From contig NZ_LN909066.1 in the NCBI RefSeq assembly GCF_001486505.1, forward strand, positions 385,795 to 449,794: a DNA stretch of 64,000 bases. Reading direction: 5' to 3'. Below are positions 43,173-51,034 of this stretch, piece by piece. The notes under the pieces are model-generated. The model was not told the DNA's origin and ran no database searches. It was given only the letters and a program-made list of their open reading frames with translations. This DNA comes from Paenibacillus rubinfantis (GTDB taxonomy: Bacteria > Bacillota > Bacilli > Paenibacillales > Paenibacillaceae). A program made the position numbers and the translations under genes. Position 1 is the stretch's first letter. Each line of letters begins with the position of its first letter.

Positions 43173-44470
43173 TCGCTCGAGTCCCCCCTCCTAAAAAAAT
43201 CGCGTCCCCGTCCTTGGTACCAGGTAGTAACCTCGCGAAAAGAAGCGAGGCCGTCCTTCACCCCAATTTCCCCCGTCTCCTTTAAATGCAGCATCCAGGG
43301 AACCAATCCGTGCTCCGGATGAAAATACAGCTCGTGCAAAGCCCGCTCCGTTTTGCTACCTCGGGTCATGCCATACGCGCTGGAGGGCAGTTGGAACAAA
43401 GTATGCATCTGCAAGCTTTCGACGCCGCGGAGTGCGTATTCCAGCGCCATTTTTCCGGAATGGACATCCCCTGTCCCCGAGATGCCGGGAACGGGCGCGG
43501 ACAGCTCGCCCTCCAGCTCCAATCTGCGTAATCGGGAGAGCAGGCGCAGATTCCGCCGGCTCAAATCGGGCCCGCCGTAGGCAGCTCCGCTTTTTCCGCA
43601 ATCCAGGTGGTCACGGTCATATAGCCGATTGGCGTAAACTAGGTAATCCGGCCTTACCTCCCCGTCCTCGATCAACGTTCGGATCGTCCGCAGCTGGAAG
43701 GCATCCTCGAACACCGTATTCATCAGCTTGATGCCCAGCCGAATTTCGCCCGGCGGCAAAGCGGATCGAATCAGCTTTGGCACCTCCCGGTACCACCGCA
43801 GGATTGCCTCCTGCTGCAGGGCCCGGTCCGATCCGGCCAGGGTCGGGCTAAAATCCTTTTCCATTTGAAGCGGACCCGTTTCTCCGGCCTGCCGCCAAAC
43901 CTCGGCCAAGCTCTGCGTCGTATAGCGATACTCCTCCCAGGCGAAATCGTCGTCCCCCGCCGGCAAATGGTATTTGCAGGAGGGCACGACCACGGTTCCC
44001 CCTTCCCGTCCAAGCCGCAGCGAGGCCGCAACAAATCGCAAGTATTCGGCAAAAGTCCCATGCCAGCCCCGTCCATGCCAGGTCACATTCCAGCCGGTGT
44101 CGCCCGTTTCTTTGCCCACGATCGGCTCCACCTTCATCCGCGTATCCTTGACGGCCCAGGCTTCCATCGAACGTTGGCCTTGTCCGTTCTCCGCGATCAC
44201 CGTCTTAAGCACAACAAACCCCAGGCCCGCCTGCGCATCGGTACGGACTTGGGATTCGTTCAGCGACAGCTGGCCGGCCGCTTTCCCAAACGGGTTCTTG
44301 ATCGGGGCCGGTCCATATTTCGAGGCGACGTCGATGCCGTATTCCTCCATCAAATAAGCCTCCACCCGCTCCGGCAGGCCGGTATGCCGAAACCGTTCGT
44401 AGTCGCGGCGGATTCGGGCCCCATCCGCCCAGCGGATACCAGGCACGGCAGGCAATATCAGGCGGTTCAT
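43169..44470 (-). CDS. Dihydroorotate-dehydrogenase-like flavoprotein of unknown substrate
   Basis: The product is 433 residues. YGPAPIKNPFGKAAGQLSLN and DAQAGLGFVVLKTVIAENGQ resemble the FMN-binding N-terminal motifs of dihydroorotate and dihydropyrimidine dehydrogenases (NPFGxAAG and G-x-G-x-V-V-x-K-T). PVPGISGTGDVHSGKMALEY followed by ALRGVESLQMHTLFQLP fits the FMN phosphate loop and the closing helix. It is longer than pyrimidine-pathway enzymes and sits in a sugar operon, so another substrate is probable. A WHGRGWHGTFAEYLRF insertion is unusual. The ATG at 44470 is chosen because AAAGGGG lies nine bases upstream. Confidence 0.75.
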   Translation of the reverse strand: MNRLILPAVPGIRWADGARIRRDYERFRHTGLPERVEAYLMEEYGIDVASKYGPAPIKNPFGKAAGQLSLNESQVRTDAQAGLGFVVLKTVIAENGQGQRSMEAWAVKDTRMKVEPIVGKETGDTGWNVTWHGRGWHGTFAEYLRFVAASLRLGREGGTVVVPSCKYHLPAGDDDFAWEEYRYTTQSLAEVWRQAGETGPLQMEKDFSPTLAGSDRALQQEAILRWYREVPKLIRSALPPGEIRLGIKLMNTVFEDAFQLRTIRTLIEDGEVRPDYLVYANRLYDRDHLDCGKSGAAYGGPDLSRRNLRLLSRLRRLELEGELSAPVPGISGTGDVHSGKMALEYALRGVESLQMHTLFQLPSSAYGMTRGSKTERALHELYFHPEHGLVPWMLHLKETGEIGVKDGLASFREVTTWYQGRGRDFFRRGDSSE

Positions 44471-44565
44471 CTGCTTCATCCCCTTTTGAAATCATGCTAT
44501 ATCCAGAATTGTATGCCGGCCAAGCTCCCGTTTTGTCCGCCGAAACACCTATTTTTTCCCGGTCA

Positions 44566-45903
44566 TCAAAAATCGCCGAGTTGCAGCGCATAAATCTGCC
44601 TGGGACGCCCGCGACCTACCGGCTGCTCCTCCCCAACAATCGTGGCTAGCTCATATTTCTCCAACGCAGCCATAATGCGCCGGGCGCTACGCAGCGTAAT
44701 CCCGAACCCTTCGGCAAGCTGCGCTGCGGTTAAGGTCGAGCTGTCCAGCCTTCGGCAGAGGGAAATCAAGCGGTTTAACGTCCCCACGCTTAACCCGGCT
44801 TTCTTGGCCATCGCGATCAGCTCGGGATCTTCGCTGCGCGCCGAATATTTTAGCGTTAACTCCGAGCCCATCGGCCCATACACCTGACCGTCCTGCATCA
44901 TGAGAAAGCAGTTGCCGCCTCCGCCCGTTTTCGCTTTCAAGAGCGCTTCCCGGGCTTTCCCTTCCGCCTCGTTGGCCGTTCGGCCCAGGCCGATCCCAAT
45001 GCTCGCCTTCCATTGCAGCCGCTCCATCACTTCCAGCAGCAGCGGGGCTTGCTCGAACTTCCGGGTGACCTGTTCGAGGATTCCCCGCGTTGTTATGAAG
45101 GACACCTCATTGGAATCCGTCCAATTGATCAAGGACTGCGTTTCCTCACCGAAATCGATCAGGATTTGCTGGAGGATGATTTTTTTGCGCTGAATTTCGT
45201 ATTCGGAAGCCGCCTCCTTCACAACCCGATCGAAATGGTCGATGCTCAGAATGCCGATGGCCATTTGTGTGCTCGATAATCGCAGGCTCTTCCCTTCTAG
45301 AAGCGCCCGGTTTAAGACGTCCCGGATCGCGGATTGTGTGGGGACCACGCGAAAGGCGGGAACGCCAAGCTCAACAAGCTGCTGGAAGACCGAAGTGACG
45401 CAGGTGACAGTGGCCGCAACCAACCCCCGGCTCCAGAGATCGTAATGAAAAGCGACCAAATCCTCATGATGGGTGCCAGCGGTGTAGGGTTTCACGTAAA
45501 TTTGCCGCCCAACCAGGCCCAGTTCCTCCAGCTGCTCTTCCAGCTCATGCCGCAGGAGCACATCCACGCTGATTCGGATTTCTTCGTTCAGCTCGAGCAG
45601 CCGACTCCGGTAGAAATCAAACAGCACCTTATACAACGCGGTCCCGGAGTATTGTACATGCACCATCGGCACACCGGGTTCGCTGTCCAACGCAAGCTGA
45701 TAGGGGATCGGCCCCGTAAACAGCAAAATATCGGCCTGCTCTCGAACGCGGGCCACCACCTCTAACGTATCCTGCTCATGATCGTAGGGACTTGGGATCA
45801 TCGTGAGCTCCCGAAACACGCTGCCGACTTCCACAACCTTATCCACCAGGTCACTTGGACCGATTACCGCCACATTCAGGTTCAAGGTCGATCGCACCTC
45901 CAC
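44566..45903 (-). CDS. Transcriptional regulator with PrpR_N-like and GTP-cyclohydrolase-III/GGDEF-like domains
   Basis: The 445-residue protein has three parts. Residues 1-200 look like a PrpR_N/periplasmic-binding-like sensor (VAVIGPSDLVDKVVEVGSVF, ADILLFTGPIPYQLALDSEP). Residues 250-360 resemble archaeal GTP cyclohydrolase III, a GGDEF-like fold (ASIGIGLGRTANEAEGKARE, then ALLKAKTGGGGNCFLM). The end (LTAAQLAEGFGITLRSARRI, then GRGRPRQIYAL) is a winged helix typical of DNA-binding. It lies inside the operon it probably controls. GTG 45903 starts the longest frame; a TTG at 45885 with GGAGGTG nine bases upstream is a good alternative. It overlaps the isomerase gene by about 50 bases. Confidence 0.6.
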   Translation of the reverse strand: MEVRSTLNLNVAVIGPSDLVDKVVEVGSVFRELTMIPSPYDHEQDTLEVVARVREQADILLFTGPIPYQLALDSEPGVPMVHVQYSGTALYKVLFDFYRSRLLELNEEIRISVDVLLRHELEEQLEELGLVGRQIYVKPYTAGTHHEDLVAFHYDLWSRGLVAATVTCVTSVFQQLVELGVPAFRVVPTQSAIRDVLNRALLEGKSLRLSSTQMAIGILSIDHFDRVVKEAASEYEIQRKKIILQQILIDFGEETQSLINWTDSNEVSFITTRGILEQVTRKFEQAPLLLEVMERLQWKASIGIGLGRTANEAEGKAREALLKAKTGGGGNCFLMMQDGQVYGPMGSELTLKYSARSEDPELIAMAKKAGLSVGTLNRLISLCRRLDSSTLTAAQLAEGFGITLRSARRIMAALEKYELATIVGEEQPVGRGRPRQIYALQLGDF

Positions 45904-46714
45904 CGAATAATTCCTTCTTCACTTCGAGGCATGACAATCGCGTTAACTCCAAGGCCAGGTCGCCAAAATATTCAAACGAGATAAATCCGTCATACCCTAG
46001 CTCCGCCAGCTTTTGCAGAATCGCGCGATGGTCGCTGTCTCCCTGCAACACGGGAACGGGAACACTTTGAGCCCAGTCCTGGTGGTTCCATTTGTAGTTT
46101 TTGACATGAACATGCGTGATCCGGGGATAAAATTGATCGAATACAGGTAACGGATCGAGGCGATCCACGAAAAAATTAAACCCGTCGAAAATCAACTCCA
46201 ACTCCGGTCCGCCGTGATTCAGGAGCATGGCGATACTCTCCACGGTGTCGGCCAACGTGTTGTTGTGCATTTCGACGGCCAGTTTAACCCCCTGCTTCGC
46301 GCAGGCTTCCGATGCAGCCGACAAACCGTACAACACGCGGTTCCACAACGCCGGGTCCGCCTCGCGGGACGGCAGATGTCCGGCAAAGACACGAACTCTT
46401 GGGCAGTTCAGCTCCGCCGCCCAGCGAGCCGCCTCTTCGATGTCCTGGAGATCTTGTTCCCAGGCTTCAGCGCTTTTGGAAAAGGTGGCGTAGGTGCTGA
46501 TTACCGGAACGTGGAGCCGGCGACCCGCTAAGTTTCGCCTGAGTTCGGAGGGCGAGCCAGCTGCCTCAAGATGACCGTCCCACAGCTCAACCCCGTCAAG
46601 TTGTAAACGGGTAGCTGCCTCCAGCACCTGTTCAAGGAGGATCCCTTTGAGTCCGGTCGAGCAAATGCTGAATTTCGGCGTGGACTCCCTGGCAGGCTTA
46701 TTCGAATTCGACAA
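45851..46714 (-). CDS. Sugar phosphate isomerase/epimerase (AP-endonuclease-2 fold)
   Basis: This TIM-barrel protein is about 287 residues. KFSICSTGLKGILLEQVLEA opens the barrel, with LDGVELWDGHLEA, VRVFAGHLPS, VKLAVEMHNNTLAD (a metal-binding Glu), LELIFDGFNFFVDR, THVHVKNYKW, and FISFEYFGD at the end. This is the classic order of ligand strands in xylose-isomerase-like sugar epimerases. The N-terminal start is hard to place; I use TTG 46714, which has GGTGGAG a few bases upstream and overlaps the stop of the oxidoreductase gene. It is likely part of the sugar acid route. Metal-dependent ketose/aldose isomerisation is family inference. Confidence 0.82.
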   Translation of the reverse strand: MSNSNKPARESTPKFSICSTGLKGILLEQVLEAATRLQLDGVELWDGHLEAAGSPSELRRNLAGRRLHVPVISTYATFSKSAEAWEQDLQDIEEAARWAAELNCPRVRVFAGHLPSREADPALWNRVLYGLSAASEACAKQGVKLAVEMHNNTLADTVESIAMLLNHGGPELELIFDGFNFFVDRLDPLPVFDQFYPRITHVHVKNYKWNHQDWAQSVPVPVLQGDSDHRAILQKLAELGYDGFISFEYFGDLALELTRLSCLEVKKELFGGGAIDLEPECGGNRSK

Positions 46715-47696
46715 TCTGCTCCACCCCCATGGCGTGGGAACGGTAAACCGCCTCCAGCACGGTGATAACGGACTTGGCATATTCTCCGGAGCACTCCGGC
46801 TCCGTATGATGTTCAATCGCCTCCAGCAAGTCATGAAGCTGTGCGGCGAAGGGGGATCGTACCTCTAGGGTGATGACTTCCTCCATCGGCTCATATTGCC
46901 CGTCGCGGCTGATCCATACCCCCTTCGGTGAGACCAGCCTGGCCATTCCTTCGGTAAAAATCAGCTCCGTCTCGTCTTTCGCCACCCCCGCATAGCCGGA
47001 TTGAACGATCACCGCACCGATGCCGTCCTCCGTTTCCGCCAGAACCACGCCGCTGCCTTCCACGTTGCCAACAGGCGCTTCATAACTCAGCACCGCCTTC
47101 ACCTTCGCCACCCGGCGGCCGGTTAGCCATTGGATTTTGTCGATCGAATGAGCGCCTAAATTCATCAGGATGCCACCGCCGGCCTTCTCCTTCTCCAGGA
47201 ACCAGCGCGGCCGGTTCTCCTCGAAGTAGTCCTTGTGCCGGGTGTCGTGAATCGCCACCAGCTTGCCGAGCCTGCCGCTTGCAATCAGAGCTTTCGCTTG
47301 CCGGTTCGCCGGCAAATAATGCTGCGTGTGCCCAACCAGCAACGTCACGCCGGCTTCCTTCACCGCGTTCAGAATGGCATCGCAGGACGCCGAGCTCAAA
47401 CCCATCGGCTTCTCCAGCAGCAAGTGGCAGCCGTTCGCCGCGCAGAAGACGGCGCACTCCTCGTGCAGATGGTGCGGCAGCGCAAGGATCGCGATGTCCG
47501 GCTTTTCCTGAACAATCATCTCCCGATAGTTGTCGTACCAACTCAAGCCGTATTCCATCGCCACCGCCCGGCCCTTCGCCTCATTCGGATCCGCCACCGC
47601 CACCGCAGTCAACCGCTCCGGCCCCAGTTGCCGGATTGCGTCGAGATGATTGTGCGAAATGCCGCCGGCTCCGATCAATGCAACGCGATAACTCAT
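46698..47696 (-). CDS. Gfo/Idh/MocA family oxidoreductase
   Basis: The product is 332 residues. It has an NAD(P)-binding RVALIGAGGISHNHLDAIRQ at the N-terminus, the catalytic-loop motif HLLLEKPMGLSSAS, and GILMNLGAHSIDKIQWLTG with the conserved G-x-H. SYRVALIGAGG starts at an ATG with GGAGGAG upstream. It probably oxidises or reduces a sugar or uronate derivative for the pathway. It lies between the ABC permease and the TIM-barrel isomerase, with an overlap of about 17 bases with the latter. Confidence 0.9.
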   Translation of the reverse strand: MSYRVALIGAGGISHNHLDAIRQLGPERLTAVAVADPNEAKGRAVAMEYGLSWYDNYREMIVQEKPDIAILALPHHLHEECAVFCAANGCHLLLEKPMGLSSASCDAILNAVKEAGVTLLVGHTQHYLPANRQAKALIASGRLGKLVAIHDTRHKDYFEENRPRWFLEKEKAGGGILMNLGAHSIDKIQWLTGRRVAKVKAVLSYEAPVGNVEGSGVVLAETEDGIGAVIVQSGYAGVAKDETELIFTEGMARLVSPKGVWISRDGQYEPMEEVITLEVRSPFAAQLHDLLEAIEHHTEPECSGEYAKSVITVLEAVYRSHAMGVEQIVEFE

Positions 47697-47717
47697 CAAA
47701 CTCCTCCTTTATCGCCT

Positions 47718-48533
47718 CTACTTAATGCCGGCAGAATTGCTGCCTTGCACAAAATACTTCTCTGCAAACAAGAACACGAACAGGATCGGGATCAGGCTCA
47801 TCAACGCGGCGGCGACCATATATTGTTCATTCCCCGACCACTGGCCGGCCATCGACAAAATGCCGATCGGCAGCGTAAAGTTCTCCTTCGAAGTCAAGAA
47901 GATCGCCGGGGACAAGATCTCGTTCCACTTCGTCATAAACGTAAATACCGCCAGTGTCGCGAAGGTCGGCTTGCACATCGGCATGAAGATCCGCCAATAG
48001 ATCTGCATCGGATTGCAGCCGTCCAGCCGGGCTGACTCCTCATAATCGCGGGGGATACCCAGGAACGCCTGCCGCATTAGAAAGATGCCAAACGGCTGAG
48101 CCAACCATTCGATGATCCAGAGGGGCGTCAGCGTGTCGAGCAAATGCAGCGACTTAAAGATCACAAATTGCGGAATGATCAAGACAACCGGCGGAATCAT
48201 CATCGTGCCGAGGACAACGAGGAACAGGGTGTTTTTGAAAGGAAACTTAAGCCGAGCAAACGCGAACGCCACCATCGAGCAGGATATCAACGCACCAATC
48301 ACCGACAACACCGTGATGATGACGCTGTTCATCGTATACTGGCCAAACGAGCCCAGCTTCCACACTTCGGCGTAATTGCTCCATTGTACGGGCGAAGGCA
48401 ACCATTCCGGCGGAAACTGAGTGTACTGGGCATAGCTTTTTAAGGAGTTAAACACCGTGGTTAGAAAAGGCAAAAACATAATTAGCGAGCTGCCAATGAT
48501 AACGGAATAACCGGCGATTTTTTTCTTCTTCAT
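47718..48533 (-). CDS. Carbohydrate ABC transporter permease, MalG-like
   Basis: The permease has 271 residues and six transmembrane segments. The EAA loop is GIPRDYEESARLDGCNPMQI followed by YWRIFMPMCKPTFATLAVFT. VAAALMSLIPILFVFLFAEK, then YFVQGSNSAGIK, is the usual end of MalG/CUT1-type partners. It differs in sequence from the LplC-like permease at 30664, so the two transporters are separate. ATG 48533 overlaps the previous gene's stop (ATGA). It forms a heterodimer with the next permease. Confidence 0.9.
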   Translation of the reverse strand: MKKKKIAGYSVIIGSSLIMFLPFLTTVFNSLKSYAQYTQFPPEWLPSPVQWSNYAEVWKLGSFGQYTMNSVIITVLSVIGALISCSMVAFAFARLKFPFKNTLFLVVLGTMMIPPVVLIIPQFVIFKSLHLLDTLTPLWIIEWLAQPFGIFLMRQAFLGIPRDYEESARLDGCNPMQIYWRIFMPMCKPTFATLAVFTFMTKWNEILSPAIFLTSKENFTLPIGILSMAGQWSGNEQYMVAAALMSLIPILFVFLFAEKYFVQGSNSAGIK

Positions 48534-49507
48534 TCGTAATGCACCCACTTTTTCTGCAGCGTCATTTGGACAACCGTCAGCAAAAATAGAATCACGAACA
48601 GCACCCAGGCGATGGCGGAAGCATATCCCATGCGCAGGAACGAAAAGCCCTCCTGATACAAGTAAATCATCAGCACCAGGCTCGCTTTGTTGGGCCCGCC
48701 TGCGGACGAGGCATCCATCGCCCCGCCGGTCATGACGTAGATTTGCTCAAACGCCTGGAACGTCGAGATCGTACTCATGATCAGCACGAGGAACGTGGTG
48801 CTCGAAATCAGCGGCACCGTAATGCGGCCAAACTTCTGGAGCGTCCCCGCACCGTCGATTTCGGCCGCTTCATATACCTCGGAGGGGACGTTTTGCAGTC
48901 CGGCCAAATAGATCACCATAATATACCCGATGCCCTTCCACACCGCGATCAACACGAGCAGCGGGATCACGAGATGTTCATCCTGGAGCCATTTTTGCGG
49001 GCTCAGGCCGATCGCCTGCAGCAGCGAATTAGCGAAGCCAAACCGCGGGTTAAACACCGCATCCGAGACGTACATAATGACCGTCCAGGAGGAGATCACC
49101 GGCAAGAAATGCGCGAGCCGGAACAGCTTCAACGCCCGCAGCTTCTGGTTTAACGCCACCGCCAGCACAAGGGCAAAGAAGGTCTGTAACGGTACGAATA
49201 AGACCGTAAAATACACGGTGTTCCCCAGCGCTTTCCAGAAGACCGGCTCGTTCAGCAGCTTGGTATAGTTGTCCAGCCCGGTCCACTGAGGCGGGTTCAG
49301 GATATCATACTTGGAGAAGCTGAAATACAAGGAGGCCAGCAGCGACCCCAGCACAAACACGAGAAAATGAACGATATAGGGGGTCACCATCAGGAGCCCC
49401 CATTTGCCGTCGTTGTGCAAGCGACTTCGTTTTTTGCGGAGGGGAGGAGACCCGATCTGAGTCAGGTCTCCCGGTCGAAGCTCCGCTGTTTTTTCCGCCA
49501 TGTTCAT
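48530..49507 (-). CDS. Carbohydrate ABC transporter permease, MalF/UgpA-like
   Basis: The product is about 325 residues. LLMVTPYIVHFLVFVLGSLL starts the membrane part, then FSFSKYDILNPPQWTGLDNY. The EAA loop is NVPSEVYEAAEIDGAGTLQK, and QAFEQIYVMTGGAMDASSAG precedes the last helices. The start is uncertain among GTG 49510, ATG 49507 and ATG 49501; no strong ribosome site is visible before any. It forms the transmembrane channel with the permease at 47718. Confidence 0.9.
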   Translation of the reverse strand: MNMAEKTAELRPGDLTQIGSPPLRKKRSRLHNDGKWGLLMVTPYIVHFLVFVLGSLLASLYFSFSKYDILNPPQWTGLDNYTKLLNEPVFWKALGNTVYFTVLFVPLQTFFALVLAVALNQKLRALKLFRLAHFLPVISSWTVIMYVSDAVFNPRFGFANSLLQAIGLSPQKWLQDEHLVIPLLVLIAVWKGIGYIMVIYLAGLQNVPSEVYEAAEIDGAGTLQKFGRITVPLISSTTFLVLIMSTISTFQAFEQIYVMTGGAMDASSAGGPNKASLVLMIYLYQEGFSFLRMGYASAIAWVLFVILFLLTVVQMTLQKKWVHYE

Positions 49508-49542
49508 CACGCTTTCTTATCGAATTGTACAACCCGGTCCGA

Positions 49543-50895
49543 TTACTTATAAAATTCGTCCAGCACCTGCTGTACATCCTGATCCGCCTGGGTTAAAGCC
49601 TCGTCGACGCTAATCTCGCCTTCAAACGCCCGGTTGATGCTGTCTCCGAACTTGCCAACCCATTCGCTCCAGACCGCGTTCACGTCCAGCGTTCCGGCGG
49701 ATTCAAAGCTGTCGAGAAACGCCTGCTTGTGATCCGGCTTCCCGCTTAAGAATTGCTCGGAGTTCGCCACCGATTTTTTGACCGGCACCGCTTCTCCCAG
49801 TGCGGCCCATTCCTTTTGCGCTTCGTCTTCGGTCGCCCAGTATTTCACCCATTCCCAGGCCGCTTCCCCTTTGGCCCCCTCCGCCTTCTTGTTGATTACC
49901 CAGGAGTTGGCGATCACCGGGGAGAACCGCTTGCCGTCCGGCCCCTTGGGCAGCAGGGTGACGTCGTAATTCAGGTCGGCCGCATTGGCATCGATCGTGC
50001 GGGCGTAGATCCCGATCCGCATCGCTGCTGCTTTGCTTGGGAAGGGAGCCATGTTGCTCTGGAAGCTTTTTAAATCGGAAGGGGTTGTTAACAGCTCACG
50101 CTGCATGCCGTCTACGATCCATTCCATCGCCTGCTTGTTCTCCGGGGTGTTGATGATCGACTTCGTCAGCGTTTCGTCCAACACGCCGCCGCCGTACGAT
50201 TTCAGCACCGTCATCCAGCCTTCCGTAATGCTGAAGAACGTGAGGCCGTATTGCGTGACTTTGTTTTTGTCAAAAGCGGCATCGGACGCATACACGCCGT
50301 TTGAATCCTTGGTCAGCTTTTCGGCCGCCGCCTTGAGATCGTCCCAGGTCCAGTCTTCCGTTGGATACTCCACTTTGGCCTCATCGAACATGTCCTTGTT
50401 ATAGTAGAGGACCGCGATCTGAATGCCTTGCGGGACGCCCCAATACTTCCCGTTCGCGTCTTTGTTGAAGTCAAGGCCGTAATAGTCGTCCTTCTGCAAA
50501 TCCCGTTCAATCCATTCGGTCAAGTCCTTTAACACGCCGCGTTCTGCGTATTTCGGGACAAGCACGCCGTCGGACAACCAAAGATCGGGCGCACTTTCGG
50601 CGGCAATCTGCGTGTCGAGCTTCTGGAAGAACTGATTATACGGCGAGGACTCCGTTTTGATCGTAATGTTCGGATGCTTCTCCTGAAACTTGGCGATCAG
50701 CTCCTGCATCTTGGCATCGGTTTGCGCCGAGGAATAATAGCCTAGTCTCAACTCCACCGGTTTGCCGGTCGTGTCCTTCGGCTGATTTTGCGTTTGACCC
50801 TCCGTTTGTCCGCCGGAGCAGGCCGTGACGACCAACATGAACGTCAAAATGACGATAGCCCCTATGCTTTTCCGCTTTCTACCCAGACGTCCCAT
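49543..50895 (-). CDS. Extracellular sugar-binding lipoprotein (CUT1 ABC importer)
   Basis: This lipoprotein of about 450 residues has a lipobox LVVTAC at C26. The mature part shows ELIAKFQEKHPNITIKTESS, TQIAAESAPDLWLSDGVLVP and KGEAAWEWVKYWATEDEAQK, which are CUT1 solute-binding motifs. No ABC ATPase is coded here. It precedes the two permeases and follows the lyase gene, so it probably binds oligosaccharides released by extracellular enzymes. ATG 50895 is chosen because GGGGG sits six bases upstream. Confidence 0.9.
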   Translation of the reverse strand: MGRLGRKRKSIGAIVILTFMLVVTACSGGQTEGQTQNQPKDTTGKPVELRLGYYSSAQTDAKMQELIAKFQEKHPNITIKTESSPYNQFFQKLDTQIAAESAPDLWLSDGVLVPKYAERGVLKDLTEWIERDLQKDDYYGLDFNKDANGKYWGVPQGIQIAVLYYNKDMFDEAKVEYPTEDWTWDDLKAAAEKLTKDSNGVYASDAAFDKNKVTQYGLTFFSITEGWMTVLKSYGGGVLDETLTKSIINTPENKQAMEWIVDGMQRELLTTPSDLKSFQSNMAPFPSKAAAMRIGIYARTIDANAADLNYDVTLLPKGPDGKRFSPVIANSWVINKKAEGAKGEAAWEWVKYWATEDEAQKEWAALGEAVPVKKSVANSEQFLSGKPDHKQAFLDSFESAGTLDVNAVWSEWVGKFGDSINRAFEGEISVDEALTQADQDVQQVLDEFYK

Positions 50896-50981
50896 TTCCA
50901 TCCCCCTTGCTTATTTCCACCCCGTGTAAGCTTTTTCAAGAAGGTCGATGGGAGTGGTGGTGTTGTTATCTTCAAAGTAAT

Positions 50982-51007
50982 GGACGCTGAATTAGAGTTC
51001 AACGTCC
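50982..51007 (-). other. Intercistronic hairpin between lyase and binding-protein genes
   Basis: GGACGCTGAA pairs with TTCAACGTCC with one mismatch around a six-base loop. It has no T tract, so it may be an mRNA processing or stabilising stem that raises binding-protein levels rather than a terminator. Confidence 0.35.
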
Positions 51008-51034
51008 TTAAGTCACCCCAAATTCGTCCGTATC

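Noticed and set aside
46715..46834. N-terminal extension of the sugar isomerase ORF
   Set aside because: The first 40 residues are encoded inside the oxidoreductase gene and read as junk; the barrel begins at KFSICSTG, so a TTG at 46714 is a better start.
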